Notes: a model not told the origin generated them from the sequence alone. DNA of 64,000 nt from Pseudomonas sp. S31 (GCF_016648105.1 NZ_JACVVE010000003.1:124001-188000); one strand, 5' to 3'; counted from the stretch's first letter, positions 24,031-33,861 are shown. Program-made: numbers and translations.

Positions 24031-24553
24031 TCACCGCCTCGGCGGCGTGGTCGGTGCCGATCACCAGGCCTGCGCGGGCGCCAGCGATGGTGTACTGGGC
24101 GACCATCCGGGTACGCGCCTTGACGTTGCCGACCACGAAGTCGACCAGCGTCGGCGAGCCGTTTTTCAGCTCCACCACTTCAGCCGCCAAGGCCCGTACC
24201 GCCGGGGCGATGTCGACGGTGTGCACTTCATTGGCCTTGATCACTTCCAGGCAGGCCTGGGCGTCATGTTCGTCGTGTTGCACCTGATAAGGCAGGCGCA
24301 CCGCGATGAAGGTGTAGGCCGTGTCACCGGTTTCAGCGCGCAGCTCGTTGATGGCGCGCTGGGCCAGCAGGGCCGCGGTCAGCGAATCGACGCCACCGCT
24401 GATGCCCAGGACCAGGGTCTTGAGCCGGGCGTTGTTCAGGCAACTCTTGATGAAAGCCACGCGCCGGGCGACTTCGGCCTCTAGCGCAGCGGCATCGGCG
24501 AATGGCGGCTGCACCTTCAGCGCCTGGGCAATCTCTTGCTGGACCGCTTGCAT
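24011..24553 (-). pseudogene. nadE: NH3-dependent NAD+ synthetase NadE, 3'-truncated by the island
   Basis: The start is normal (ATG 24553, three bases after the pncB stop), with the ATP-pyrophosphatase P-loop SGGVDS at residues 52-57 and the NAD synthetase signature up to [12 protein letters not shown]. The native protein of about 275 aa is cut after about residue 174 and ends in a foreign tail ISTPLH. Missing residues include the C-terminal part needed for deamido-NAD binding and dimer function, so activity is unlikely. NadE makes the last step of NAD synthesis (deamido-NAD + NH3 + ATP), which is normally essential. An intact copy or an alternative synthetase must exist elsewhere, or the integrated form is only part of the population. 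Confidence 0.9.
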
Positions 24554-24556
24554 GGG

Positions 24557-25762
24557 TTACTCCTTGCTGGGGACTTTGAAAACATGCCGCATGTAGGCGA
24601 CGAAGTTGGGGTCGCGGCACTGGGTCTTGGCCGATTCGTCGGAGATCTTCGCCACCGGCGAGCCGTTGCAATCGGTCATCTTCAATACGATGTTCATCGG
24701 CGCTACGCCCGGGATGTCGCAGGTCAGGTTGGTGCCGATGCCAAAGCTGACGTTGATGCGACCGCGCAGGGCACGGAAGATTTCCAGCGAGCGGGTCAGG
24801 TTGAGGCCATCGGAGAACACCAGGGTCTTGGTCATCGGGTCGATGCCCAGTTTCTGGTAATGGGCGATGGCTTTCTCGCCCCAGGCCACGGGCTCGCCCG
24901 AATCATGGCGCAGGCCGTCGAACAGCTTGGCGAAGTACAGGTCGAAATCGCCGAGGAAGGCATCCATGGTGATGCAGTCGGTCAGGGCGATGCCGAGCAG
25001 GCCGCGGTACTCGCGAACCCAGCAATCGAGCGCGGCGATCTGGCTGTCGATCAGGCGCGGGCCGAGCTGCTGGTGGGCCATGAACCATTCATGGGCCATG
25101 GTGCCCAGCGGCTTGATATCCAGTTTCCATGCCAGGTCGACGTTACTGGTGCCGACGAAGCGGGCCGGGAAGTCATCGCGCAGTACCCGTACCACCTCTT
25201 CCTGCACTCGGCTGGAAAAGCGTCGGCGGGTGCCGAAGTCGGCCACCTGCAGCTCGGCCAGTTCTTCCTCGCTGGCATGTGCGCGCAGCCAGTCGAACTT
25301 GCGGTACAGCTGGTCGCGGGCTTCGGCCAGGCGCATGCGCGGATGCAGGTGGCGGTTGCGCACTTCGCTGATGATCGCCAGCAGGGGCACTTCGAACAGG
25401 ATCACGTGCAGCCACGGGCCACGTAGGCGCAGGTACAGCTGGTCGTTCTCGATGCCCAGGCGCACGTAGCGCAGGTTGAAGCGAAACAGGCCGAGAAAGC
25501 GCAGGAAGTCGGGCTTGAGGAAGCTGATGCGTTCGAGGAAGGCCAGCTGGCCCTCGTCCAGCGTCAGTTCGCCGAGCAGTTCCAGCTGGTTGCGGATCTC
25601 GCCCAGGTAGGGGCGCAGGTCCTCGCCGTTGCGGCAGCGGAATTCCCATTCCACATCGGCGTCCGGGTAGTTGTGCAGCACGCCCTGCATCATGGTGAGC
25701 TTGTAGAAGTCGGTGTCGAGCAGGTTGTGCACGATGCGCTCGGCGAATGCGCTCTCGCTCAT
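24557..25762 (-). CDS. pncB: Nicotinate phosphoribosyltransferase
   Basis: 401 aa; converts nicotinate and PRPP to nicotinate mononucleotide (ATP-stimulated) in NAD salvage. Starts [20 protein letters not shown], with family motifs [51 protein letters not shown] and [14 protein letters not shown] text near [19 protein letters not shown]. The inner ATG at 25762 was chosen because GGAG lies seven bases upstream and it gives the family length. Transcribed ahead of nadE in one operon, now interrupted downstream by the genomic island. Confidence 0.95.
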   Translation of the reverse strand: MSESAFAERIVHNLLDTDFYKLTMMQGVLHNYPDADVEWEFRCRNGEDLRPYLGEIRNQLELLGELTLDEGQLAFLERISFLKPDFLRFLGLFRFNLRYVRLGIENDQLYLRLRGPWLHVILFEVPLLAIISEVRNRHLHPRMRLAEARDQLYRKFDWLRAHASEEELAELQVADFGTRRRFSSRVQEEVVRVLRDDFPARFVGTSNVDLAWKLDIKPLGTMAHEWFMAHQQLGPRLIDSQIAALDCWVREYRGLLGIALTDCITMDAFLGDFDLYFAKLFDGLRHDSGEPVAWGEKAIAHYQKLGIDPMTKTLVFSDGLNLTRSLEIFRALRGRINVSFGIGTNLTCDIPGVAPMNIVLKMTDCNGSPVAKISDESAKTQCRDPNFVAYMRHVFKVPSKE

Positions 25763-26228
25763 CAGGGGGCTCCAGAAACGGCGAATGGCGGACATTGTGC
25801 CAAATTTTCGGGTTCTGATGTGCCTGTGCCGGCTTCTTCGCGGGTGGGCCCGCTCCCACGGAGGCCGCGTAATAGCCAAATCGGGTGTTTTTCCGTGCAC
25901 CAGCTAGCCTTGAAAAGGTGCCGCTTGTAGCAGTCGCGCACCAGGGGTGTGCAGTTCGGTGACGTCGGCTGTTACAGGGCGGTTGCACGTTAACACTTGC
26001 CAGGGTTGCAATGATGGCACTCGACGGTTGCTCCTTGTCTGTACGTGTGGTGGCGCCCACCGCATGGCAGACGGTTGCACGCTCAATAAAGAAAAGGCCG
26101 TCGGTCGCTTCGATGCGACCTACACACTGTGTTTCTCCAGATTACAAAACCGATGGCACGGCCCTTGCTCAGAGCACAGGGCTGAGAAGTTGTAGTGCCA
26201 ACCAAAAAAACTCTAGGAGCACCACCTC
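25763..26228. other. Intergenic region between pncB and braC, with REP palindrome
   Basis: A single REP-type palindrome lies at about 25828-25866 (core GCCGGCTTCTTCGCGGGTGG). It is the first REP element seen from the left. Nearer braC is the small hairpin GGTCGC-TTCGAT-GCGACC (26103-26120). Promoters for both divergent genes must lie here, but no clear consensus pair was identified. Confidence 0.5.
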
Positions 26229-27365
26229 ATGTCGCAGACGTTTTACAAGAAAGGTTTCCTGGCTCTGGCCGTAGCTACGGCACTGGGTGTTTCTTCGTAT
26301 GTTCAGGCCGACGTCAAGATCGGTGTCGCGGGGCCCATGACCGGGGCGAACGCAGCGTTTGGCGAGCAGTACATGAAAGGTGCACAGGCAGCGGCCGACA
26401 AGATCAACGCCGCCGGTGGCGTGAACGGCGAGAAGATCGTCCTGGTCAAGGGCGACGATGCCTGTGAACCGAAGCAGGCCGTGGCCGTGGCCAACCGCCT
26501 GGTCGACCAGGACAAGGTGATCGGTGTGGTCGGTCACTTCTGTTCCTCCAATACCATTCCCGCCTCCGAGGTGTACGACGAGGCTGGCGTCATCGCCATC
26601 ACCCCCGGCTCCACCAACCCGCAGGTCACCGAGCGTGGCCTGAGCGCGATGTTCCGCATGTGCGGGCGTGACGACCAGCAGGGTGTCGTCGCCGGCGACT
26701 ACATCGTCGACGTGCTCAAGGGCAAGAAAGTCGCGGTACTGCACGACAAGGACACCTATGGCCAGGGTCTGGCCGACGCGACCAAGGCGCAACTGGAAAA
26801 ACGCGGGGTCAAGCCGGTGCTGTACGAGGGCCTGACCCGTGGCGAAAAAGACTTCAGCGCCGTGGTCACCAAGATCCGCGCCGCCGGTGCCGACGTGGTC
26901 TACTTCGGTGGCCTGCACCCGGAGGCCGGCCCGTTGGTGCGCCAGCTGCGTGAACAAGGCCTGAAGGATGTCAAGTTCATGTCCGATGACGGCATCGTCA
27001 CCGACGAACTGGTGGCCACCGCAGGTGGCGCGCAGTACGTCGATGGCGTGTACATGACCTTCGGCGCCGACCCGCGCCTGCTGCCCGACAGCAAGGCGGT
27101 GGTAGAAGAGTTCCGCAAGGCCGGTACCGAACCTGAAGGCTATACGCTATACGCCTATGCCTCTATGCAGGTCCTGGCCGCCGCCTTCAATGGCGCCAAG
27201 TCGAACAAGGGAGAGGACGCGGCCAAATGGCTCAAGGCCAACCCGGTGCACACCGTCATGGGTGAGAAGAAATTCGACAGCAAGGGCGACCTGACCGTGT
27301 CCGACTACGTGGTCTACCAGTGGGACAAGGATGGCAAGTACCACCAGCTGGAAAAACAAAAATAA
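26229..27365 (+). CDS. braC: Branched-chain amino acid ABC transporter, periplasmic binding protein
   Basis: 378 aa with a Sec signal peptide (MSQTFYKKGFLALAVATALG, cleavage after VQA at about residue 28), then the mature LIVBP-type fold (DVKIGVAGPMTGANAAFGEQ). The first two Cys of the mature protein (DDACEPK, HFCSSNT) fit the family disulfide. Binds Leu/Ile/Val/Ala in the periplasm and delivers them to BraDE. First gene of braCDEFG. A strong GC hairpin after it probably keeps binding-protein mRNA more abundant than the rest. Confidence 0.95.
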   Translation: MSQTFYKKGFLALAVATALGVSSYVQADVKIGVAGPMTGANAAFGEQYMKGAQAAADKINAAGGVNGEKIVLVKGDDACEPKQAVAVANRLVDQDKVIGVVGHFCSSNTIPASEVYDEAGVIAITPGSTNPQVTERGLSAMFRMCGRDDQQGVVAGDYIVDVLKGKKVAVLHDKDTYGQGLADATKAQLEKRGVKPVLYEGLTRGEKDFSAVVTKIRAAGADVVYFGGLHPEAGPLVRQLREQGLKDVKFMSDDGIVTDELVATAGGAQYVDGVYMTFGADPRLLPDSKAVVEEFRKAGTEPEGYTLYAYASMQVLAAAFNGAKSNKGEDAAKWLKANPVHTVMGEKKFDSKGDLTVSDYVVYQWDKDGKYHQLEKQK

Positions 27366-27376
27366 CAACGGCCCAC

Positions 27377-27400
27377 GGCCCGGGCGCACATGCCCGGGCC
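27377..27400 (+). terminator. GC-rich attenuator hairpin between braC and braD
   Basis: GGCCCGGGC and GCCCGGGCC are perfect 9-base arms around GCACAT, 11 bases after the braC stop. There is no T run, so it is more likely a partial terminator or mRNA-stabilising structure that sets higher braC expression. Confidence 0.6.
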
Positions 27401-27495
27401 AAAGCCCCGCGGTACCTGTCTTTATCCGTAGATCCGCACGGTTCTGCTGCGCTGTGCTCGGCGCTCGTGCGATCTCAACCAGGTGAGATTGCGTT

Positions 27496-28410
27496 ATGGA
27501 TGGTATTTTCCTGCAGCAACTGGTCAACGGCCTGACCCTAGGGTCGGTCTATGGCCTGATCGCCATCGGCTACACAATGGTCTATGGCATCATCGGCATG
27601 ATCAACTTCGCGCACGGCGAGGTGTACATGATCTCCGCGTACCTCGCGGCGATCAGCCTGGCATTGCTGGCCTACTTCGGTATCGAGTCCTTCCCGCTGC
27701 TGATGCTCGGCACGCTGTTGTTCACCGTGGTCGTCACCGGCGTCTACGGCTTCACCATCGAGCGCATCGCCTACAAACCCCTGCGCAACTCCACCCGCCT
27801 GGCACCGCTGATCAGTGCCATCGGCATCTCGCTGATCCTGCAGAACTACGCGCAGATCAGCCAGGGCGCCCGCCAGCAAGGCGTGCCCACCCTGCTCGAA
27901 GGCGCCATGCGCATCGAGGTCGGTACCGGCTTCGTGCAACTGACCTACACCAAGATCTTCATCCTGGTGGCCGCATTCGTCGGCATGGGGCTGCTCACCT
28001 ACGTGATCAAGTACACCAAGCTCGGCCGCATGTGCCGCGCCACCCAGCAAGACCGCAAGATGGCTTCGATCCTCGGCATCAACACCGACCGGGTGATTTC
28101 CTACGTGTTCGTCATCGGCGCGGTGATGGCCGCACTGGCCGGGGTGCTGATCACCCTGAACTACGGCACCTTCGACTTCTATGCGGGCTTCATCATCGGC
28201 ATCAAGGCCTTCACCGCCGCAGTGCTCGGTGGCATCGGCTCGCTGCCCGGGGCCATGCTCGGCGGCATCATCCTTGGTATTTCCGAGTCGCTGTTCTCTG
28301 GCCTGATCAACTCCGACTACAAGGATGTGTTCAGTTTCTCGCTGCTGGTGATGATCCTTATCTTCCGCCCGCAAGGCCTGCTGGGTCGCCCGCTCGTGGC
28401 TAAGGTGTGA
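27496..28410 (+). CDS. braD: Branched-chain amino acid ABC transporter permease LivH/BraD
   Basis: 304 aa, about eight TM helices, starting MDGIFLQQLVNGLTLGSVYG. LivH-type features include GMINFAHGEVYM and the late EAA-like loop with RKMASILGINTDRVISYVF. Inner-membrane subunit pairing with BraE. About 130 bases after braC; the next gene starts three bases after its stop. Confidence 0.95.
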   Translation: MDGIFLQQLVNGLTLGSVYGLIAIGYTMVYGIIGMINFAHGEVYMISAYLAAISLALLAYFGIESFPLLMLGTLLFTVVVTGVYGFTIERIAYKPLRNSTRLAPLISAIGISLILQNYAQISQGARQQGVPTLLEGAMRIEVGTGFVQLTYTKIFILVAAFVGMGLLTYVIKYTKLGRMCRATQQDRKMASILGINTDRVISYVFVIGAVMAALAGVLITLNYGTFDFYAGFIIGIKAFTAAVLGGIGSLPGAMLGGIILGISESLFSGLINSDYKDVFSFSLLVMILIFRPQGLLGRPLVAKV

Positions 28411-28412
28411 AC

Positions 28413-29714
28413 ATGTCCGTTGCCAAAACTGCCTCCGTTGCCGAAACCAAAGGCTTCGATATCAAACGCAGCCTGCTGGAGACCTTGGTCGCCGGTTTGC
28501 TGGCCCTCATCGTGTTTGGCCCGGTCGTCGGCGTGGTGCTCGACGGCTACAGCTTCAATGCCCAACCCACGCGCGTCGCCTGGCTGGTCGGCGGGGTGAT
28601 GCTTGGGCGCCTTCTGCTCAGTTTGTTCCTGCAGACCGCCAGCGGCCAGCGCATGCTCCAGGGCTTCGACAGCGGCGGCTCCGGCGTGCATGTGCTGGCG
28701 CCAGGCTACAAATCGCGGCTGCGCTACATCATTCCGGCGCTGATCGTCATCGCCATCGTGTTCCCGATCTTCGCCAACAAGTACCTGCTGACCGTGGTCA
28801 TCCTCGGCCTGATCTACGTATTGCTGGGCCTGGGCCTGAACATCGTGGTGGGCCTGGCGGGCCTGCTCGACCTGGGTTACGTGGCGTTCTACGCCATCGG
28901 TGCCTACGGCCTGGCGCTGGGCTACCAGTACCTCGGGCTGGGCTTCTGGAGCGTGTTGCCGCTGGCGGCCATCGCCGCAGCGCTGGCCGGGTGCATCCTC
29001 GGCTTTCCGGTGTTGCGCATGCACGGTGACTACCTGGCGATCGTGACCCTGGGCTTTGGTGAAATCATTCGCCTGGTGCTCAACAACTGGCTGTCGTTCA
29101 CCGGCGGCCCCAATGGCATGCCGGCGCCATCGCCCACTTTCATGGGCCTGGAGTTCGGTCGTAGGGCCAAGGACGGCGGGGTACCGTTCCATGAGTTCTT
29201 CGGCATCGACTACAACCCCAACCTGAAATTCCTGTTCATCTACATCGTGCTGTTTCTGGTGGTGCTGGCGGTGCTGTACATCAAGCACCGGCTGACCCGC
29301 ATGCCGGTCGGGCGTGCCTGGGAAGCGCTGCGCGAGGACGAGATCGCCTGCCGCTCGATGGGCCTTAACCATGTGCTGGTCAAACTCTCGGCGTTCACCC
29401 TGGGCGCTTCCACCGCAGGCCTGGCCGGGGTGTTCTTCGCCACCTACCAGGGCTTCGTCAACCCGTCGTCGTTCACCTTCTTCGAGTCGGCGCTGATCCT
29501 CGCCATCGTGGTCTTGGGTGGCATGGGTTCGACGGTGGGCGTGGTGATCGCCGCATTCGTGCTGACCGTGGCGCCGGAGCTGCTGCGCAGCTTCTCCGAA
29601 TACCGGGTGCTGTTGTTCGGCGTGCTGATGGTGCTGATGATGATCTGGCGGCCGCGGGGGCTGATCCGCATCAGCCGAACCGGCGTGGTTCCGCGTAAAG
29701 GAGTGGCGCCATGA
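28413..29714 (+). CDS. braE: Branched-chain amino acid ABC transporter permease LivM/BraE
   Basis: 433 aa from ATG 28413 (an upstream GTG would overlap braD). An N-terminal extension of about 100 residues with two TM segments precedes the conserved permease core (GLAGLLDLGYVAFYAIGAYG; LRMHGDYLAIVTLGFGEIIR). The EAA-like loop is ALREDEIACRSMGLNHVLVK. Forms the membrane channel with BraD. Its stop overlaps the start of the ATPase gene. Confidence 0.95.
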   Translation: MSVAKTASVAETKGFDIKRSLLETLVAGLLALIVFGPVVGVVLDGYSFNAQPTRVAWLVGGVMLGRLLLSLFLQTASGQRMLQGFDSGGSGVHVLAPGYKSRLRYIIPALIVIAIVFPIFANKYLLTVVILGLIYVLLGLGLNIVVGLAGLLDLGYVAFYAIGAYGLALGYQYLGLGFWSVLPLAAIAAALAGCILGFPVLRMHGDYLAIVTLGFGEIIRLVLNNWLSFTGGPNGMPAPSPTFMGLEFGRRAKDGGVPFHEFFGIDYNPNLKFLFIYIVLFLVVLAVLYIKHRLTRMPVGRAWEALREDEIACRSMGLNHVLVKLSAFTLGASTAGLAGVFFATYQGFVNPSSFTFFESALILAIVVLGGMGSTVGVVIAAFVLTVAPELLRSFSEYRVLLFGVLMVLMMIWRPRGLIRISRTGVVPRKGVAP

Positions 29715-30586
29715 GCGACGATATCATTCTTTCGGTGGATAACCTGATGATGCACTTCGGTGGCATCAAGGCGCTCAGCGATGTCAGCCTGAAAGTCCGA
29801 CGCAACCAGATCTTCGCCCTGATCGGCCCCAACGGCGCCGGCAAGACCACCGTGTTCAACTGCCTGACCGGCTTCTACAAAGCCAGTGGCGGGCGCATCG
29901 AGTTGAACCTGCGTGGCAGCCAGACCAACGTCATCGAGTTGCTCGGCGAACGCTTCCAGGCCGCCGACTTCGTCTCGCCGGCACGCTTCGCCAGGCGCAT
30001 GTACTACAAGATGTTCGGCGGTACCCACCTGGTCAACCGCGCCGGCCTGGCGCGGACCTTTCAGAACATCCGCCTGTTCAAGGAAATGTCGGTGGTGGAG
30101 AACCTGCTGGTGGCCCAGCACATGTGGGTCAACCGCAACCTGCTGGCCGGCGTGCTCAACACCAAGGCCTACCGCCAGGCCGAGAGCGATGCCCTCGACC
30201 ACGCCTTCTACTGGCTGGAGGTGGTCGACCTGGTCGACTGCGCCAATCGCCTGGCCGGCGAGCTGTCCTACGGCCAGCAGCGGCGCCTGGAGATCGCCCG
30301 GGCCATGTGCACGCGGCCTAAGATCATCTGCCTGGACGAGCCGGCCGCCGGCCTCAACCCTCAGGAAACCGAGGCCCTGAGCCGCATGATCCGCGTGTTG
30401 CGCGACGAGCATGACATCACCGTGGTGCTGATCGAGCACGACATGGGCATGGTCATGAGCATTTCCGACCACATCGTGGTGCTCGATCACGGCAAACTGA
30501 TTGCCGAGGGCGCGCCCCAGGACATCCGCAACAACCCGACGGTCATCGCCGCCTACCTGGGTGCCGACGAAGAGGAGCTGGTATGA
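29711..30586 (+). CDS. braF: Branched-chain amino acid ABC transporter ATPase LivG/BraF
   Basis: 291 aa cytoplasmic ATPase: Walker A GPNGAGKTT, LivG-specific insertion between Walker A and the signature, signature LSYGQQRRLEIARAM, Walker B IICLDEPAAGLN, and H-loop LIEHDMGMVM. Overlaps braE by 4 bases and braG by 4 bases, indicating translational coupling. Energises uptake of Leu/Ile/Val. Confidence 0.95.
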   Translation: MSDDIILSVDNLMMHFGGIKALSDVSLKVRRNQIFALIGPNGAGKTTVFNCLTGFYKASGGRIELNLRGSQTNVIELLGERFQAADFVSPARFARRMYYKMFGGTHLVNRAGLARTFQNIRLFKEMSVVENLLVAQHMWVNRNLLAGVLNTKAYRQAESDALDHAFYWLEVVDLVDCANRLAGELSYGQQRRLEIARAMCTRPKIICLDEPAAGLNPQETEALSRMIRVLRDEHDITVVLIEHDMGMVMSISDHIVVLDHGKLIAEGAPQDIRNNPTVIAAYLGADEEELV

Positions 30587-31299
30587 GTGCACCCATTCTC
30601 GAGCTGCGCGACCTGGACGTGTTCTACGGGCCGATCCAGGCCTTGAAGAAAGTCTCGATGCACATCGGCGAAGGCGAGACGGTGAGCCTGATCGGTGCCA
30701 ACGGCGCCGGCAAGTCGACCCTGCTGATGTCGATCTTCGGCCAGCCGCGGGCGGCGTCGGGGCATATCCTGTACCGCGGCACCGACATCACCCGCAAGTC
30801 GTCGCACTACATCGCTTCCAACGGCATCGCCCAGTCACCGGAAGGGCGGCGGGTGTTTCCCGACATGACCGTCGAGGAAAACCTGATGATGGGCACCATC
30901 CCCATCGGCGACAAACATGCCGACGAAGACATGCAGCGCATGTACGAGCTGTTCCCACGGCTCAAGGAGCGGCGCAACCAGCGCGCCATGACCATGTCAG
31001 GCGGTGAACAACAGATGCTGGCCATCGCCCGGGCGTTGATGAGCCGGCCCAAGCTGCTGTTGCTGGATGAGCCATCGCTGGGGTTGGCGCCGATCGTGGT
31101 CAAGCAGATCTTCGCCACTCTGCGCGAACTGGCCAAGACCGGCATGACCATCTTCCTGGTGGAGCAGAACGCCAACCACGCGCTGAAACTGTCGGACCGG
31201 GCCTATGTGATGGTCAACGGGCAGATCCGCATGACCGGCACGGGCCAGGAACTGCTCGCCAACGAAGAGGTGCGCAACGCGTATCTGGGTGGGCACTAG
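30583..31299 (+). CDS. braG: Branched-chain amino acid ABC transporter ATPase LivF/BraG
   Basis: 238 aa, shorter LivF-type ATPase: Walker A GANGAGKST, signature MSGGEQQMLAIARALM, Walker B LLLLDEPSLGLAP, and H-loop LVEQNANHAL. Last gene of the operon; partners BraF under the BraDE membrane dimer. A 594-base non-coding stretch follows. Confidence 0.95.
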   Translation: MSAPILELRDLDVFYGPIQALKKVSMHIGEGETVSLIGANGAGKSTLLMSIFGQPRAASGHILYRGTDITRKSSHYIASNGIAQSPEGRRVFPDMTVEENLMMGTIPIGDKHADEDMQRMYELFPRLKERRNQRAMTMSGGEQQMLAIARALMSRPKLLLLDEPSLGLAPIVVKQIFATLRELAKTGMTIFLVEQNANHALKLSDRAYVMVNGQIRMTGTGQELLANEEVRNAYLGGH

Positions 31300-31332
31300 G
31301 GGTTGACGGAGTGGTTTGGGAGCCTCGTCGTC

Positions 31333-31744
31333 AATGTGGACAACTTGTCGCACAAGGCTCACCGACCACCTCGTTTTCGCCTCGCAAGCCATTGTTTCCA
31401 CAAGCACATTGTTTTCCACGGATAATGTGGAGGCGCCTGTGGAAAACATGGTGGCACCTGGCTGCAGGCCTTGTGGTGAAAGGCTTGCAGCGTTCTGGTC
31501 GTTTTTTGATCAGGCGTTCCTTGTGGATGATTTCATTGAGGTTTCTGGCTCTCGAAGGGTTGCCTAAGTACTGGTTCAAGCCTGTGGATAACTCTGTGTA
31601 AAAGCCTTGGACAGACGGCTGCAGCCAGCATCATTGAAAGCCTTGCGCCATTATGGAGCGTGTCCGGCGAGACCCTCGCTGGCTGAAAGGGTTCCGCCCA
31701 CCCGTCAAGTTGCCCCCAATCTGTGGGGAAAGCCTTGTGGATAA
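31333..31744. promoter_or_regulatory. Cluster of DnaA-box-like sequences in a long intergenic region
   Basis: Two exact TGTGGATAA boxes (31583-31591 and 31736-31744) and several near matches: TGTGGACAA 31335, TGTGGAAAA 31438, TGTGGATGA 31522, TGTGGGGAA 31722, and a reverse TTTCCACA at 31395. All lie between braG and an SDR gene where no protein is coded. Single exact boxes also occur elsewhere in this window (3233, 33108, 33953, 39021, 59065), so the density and not the motif is what stands out. Function is inferred only: DnaA titration, local regulation or an RNA element. Confidence 0.45.
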
Positions 31745-31893
31745 CATGCGCATAGCTGCCGTGCGGCCCTCTGCTGCAAGGGTTTGACGCGTATGTACAA
31801 AAAATGAACAGGCGCCTTTATGGGTTGCTGCGCGCGGCGGTCAAAGGCATGCTGCAATCCCCTGCCGCTCCCTATTCACAAGAGGAACACAGC

Positions 31894-32658
31894 ATGACGT
31901 CCACCGTATTCATCACAGGCGCGACTTCCGGGTTTGGCGAAGCCACCGCACGGCGCTTTGCCGAGGCAGGCTGGAAGCTGGTGCTCACCGGCCGGCGCAA
32001 GGAGCGTCTGGACGCTCTCTGCGCGGAACTGTCGGCCAAGACCGAAGTGCACGGCCTGGTGCTCGATGTGCGTGACCGCAACGCCGTGGAGGCCGCCATC
32101 GCCAGCCTGCCGCCAAGCTTCGACAAGCTGCAGGCGCTGGTCAACAACGCCGGTTTGGCGCTGGGCGTGGACGCCGCGCAGAACTGCAGCCTCGACGACT
32201 GGGAAACCATGGTCGACACCAACATCAAGGGCCTGATCTACACCACCCGCCTGTTGTTGCCACGCCTGATCGCCCACGGGCGGGGCGCGTCGATCCTCAA
32301 CGTCGGTTCCGTGGCGGGCAACTACCCGTATCCGGGGAGCAACGTGTATGGCGGCACCAAGGCCTTCGTCGGCCAGTTCTCGCTGAGCCTGCGTTGCGAC
32401 CTGCGCGGCACTGGCGTGCGGGTGAGCAACATCGAGCCTGGGCTGTGCGAAAGCGAGTTCTCGCTGGTGCGCTTCGGCGGTGACCAGGCCAAGTACGACG
32501 CCACCTACGCCGGCGCCGAGCCGATCCAGCCGCAGGACATCGCCGAGACCATCTTCTGGATCCTCAACCAGCCAGCCCACATCAACATCAACAGCCTCGA
32601 ACTGATGCCGGTGAGCCAGGACTGGGCCGGGTTCTCGATCGACCGTTCCAAGGCCTGA
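31894..32658 (+). CDS. Short-chain dehydrogenase/reductase, YdfG-like
   Basis: 254 aa NADP-dependent SDR: cofactor motif TGATSGFGEA, NNAG (LVNNAGLALG), the Ser of LNVGSVAGNYPY and the catalytic YGGTK (NVYGGTKAFVGQF). Closest in pattern to YdfG / serine and 3-hydroxy acid dehydrogenases, with Arg in TGRRKERL suiting NADP. The inner ATG 31894 was chosen because AGAGGA lies upstream and the Rossmann fold starts at once. A hairpin (32672-32688) follows the stop region. Confidence 0.88.
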   Translation: MTSTVFITGATSGFGEATARRFAEAGWKLVLTGRRKERLDALCAELSAKTEVHGLVLDVRDRNAVEAAIASLPPSFDKLQALVNNAGLALGVDAAQNCSLDDWETMVDTNIKGLIYTTRLLLPRLIAHGRGASILNVGSVAGNYPYPGSNVYGGTKAFVGQFSLSLRCDLRGTGVRVSNIEPGLCESEFSLVRFGGDQAKYDATYAGAEPIQPQDIAETIFWILNQPAHININSLELMPVSQDWAGFSIDRSKA

Positions 32659-32671
32659 AGGGGCTGACCCG

Positions 32672-32688
32672 GGGCTGCCTTGCAGCCC
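32672..32688. terminator. Hairpin between convergent SDR and epimerase genes
   Basis: GGGCTGC-CTT-GCAGCCC, perfect 7-base stem 15 bases after the SDR stop and 16 before the end of the opposing gene. It may serve both as a terminator, though T runs are short. Confidence 0.45.
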
Positions 32689-32703
32689 TTCGGTCGTGAT
32701 GGG

Positions 32704-33801
32704 TCAGCGAAGCTGCTGCAAACCGTCGAGGCAGGTCGCCAAGTGATACGGCGTCGTCGATGGCATGTCGGGGCGGCTGACGGCGCCTTCGCCGTCCCGG
32801 CATTCATGCCACCCGCCCGCATGCAGGAAGCGCGTTTGCAGCGCCTGCAGCTGCGCCTGCAGTTTCGCCTCGCTACCTTTACGCAACGCCAGCGCTCGCA
32901 GGTATTCCGCCTGGGCCCAGATGCGCTGGGTGGCGTCTAGTACCTTGCCGTCGACATCGAGCATGGCCAGTACCGCCGCGTCCTTCACCCCACATTGCTC
33001 GGCATAGCCGAAGGCACGGTCGATGGAGGCATGCAGGGCGGTGTCGCGCAGCAGCTCGGAGGTGTCCAGCAGGTAGAACCACTCGAACTGGTGCCCGGGC
33101 TCGAACCAGTTATCCACAGCGCCACGGGGTTTCTCCAGCATCAGGCCATGCTGCGGGTCGATGAAATGCGCCTGCAACGCCTCGCACAATTCCAGCAGGG
33201 CCTGCTCGACCGAGGCATCCTCGCGTACGGCGAGCACCTGCAGGAAGGCCTCGGCCAGGTGCATCTGCGGGTTCTGCAATGGGCCGCTGGCGAGGTCCGA
33301 CCAGTCCTCGCCGAGGCTGGCTTCGTACAGGCCGTCATCGCGGGCGAACTGCTCGGCGACCACTTCCAGTGCGGCGTTGAGGGTGGCCTCGACCAGGCCC
33401 TCGCCAGTCTTGCCCCAGTAGTGCGCGCAGGCGAAGACGATGAAGGCGTGGGTGTAGAGGTCCTTGCGCCGATCCAGCGGTTTGCCGTGGGCATCGATGC
33501 TGTAGAACCAGCCTCCGTGCTCGGCGTCGTGGAAGTGCTTCTGCAGCGAACGGAACAGCGCTGCCGCGCGCTCTGCCGCCCCCGGTTGGTCGATACGGCT
33601 GCTGAACAGGTACAGCTGGCGGGCGCAGGCCATGGCCCGGTAGCGTTGCACCGGCAGCGGCCGGTGTTGGCCGTCGAGCGCTTCGAAGGGCAGGGCCAGC
33701 TCGGCGTTCCAGCCTGGGCCTTGCCACAGCGGCACGATGCGCTCGGCGAAGTGCTGGTTGAAACGGGCCAGTTCGGGCAGGGTGGGGCGGGGGTCGGACA
33801 T
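32704..33801 (-). CDS. AGE-family epimerase/isomerase
   Basis: 365 aa alpha/alpha-barrel protein of the N-acylglucosamine 2-epimerase / mannose isomerase family: RYRAMACARQLYLFSSRI, KDLYTHAFIVFACAHYWGKT (catalytic His region), GHQFEWFYLL and a late TQRIWAQAEYLRALAL. Start ATG 33801 gives MSDPRPTLPELARFNQHFAE. The substrate is probably a free sugar such as mannose (inference from family). It stands alone, convergent with the SDR. Confidence 0.85.
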   Translation of the reverse strand: MSDPRPTLPELARFNQHFAERIVPLWQGPGWNAELALPFEALDGQHRPLPVQRYRAMACARQLYLFSSRIDQPGAAERAAALFRSLQKHFHDAEHGGWFYSIDAHGKPLDRRKDLYTHAFIVFACAHYWGKTGEGLVEATLNAALEVVAEQFARDDGLYEASLGEDWSDLASGPLQNPQMHLAEAFLQVLAVREDASVEQALLELCEALQAHFIDPQHGLMLEKPRGAVDNWFEPGHQFEWFYLLDTSELLRDTALHASIDRAFGYAEQCGVKDAAVLAMLDVDGKVLDATQRIWAQAEYLRALALRKGSEAKLQAQLQALQTRFLHAGGWHECRDGEGAVSRPDMPSTTPYHLATCLDGLQQLR

Positions 33802-33861
33802 GAAGGCGCTCGTCACAATCGGGCAGTGCGCCATGGTAGCAGAAGTGGGGTTTGAGGTTCC

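Noticed and set aside
24000..24060. A tRNA gene as the integration target
   Set aside because: No tRNA-like sequence lies at the junction; the chromosomal side is clearly nadE coding sequence.
27538..30592. Long minus-strand frames across braD, braE and braF
   Set aside because: Antisense to the well-supported bra genes, with no motif; the products are Gln/His/Asp-rich shadows.
31331..31601. Short overlapping ORFs between braG and the SDR gene
   Set aside because: No ribosome sites, composition not protein-like, and the stretch is better described by repeated DnaA-box-like sequence.
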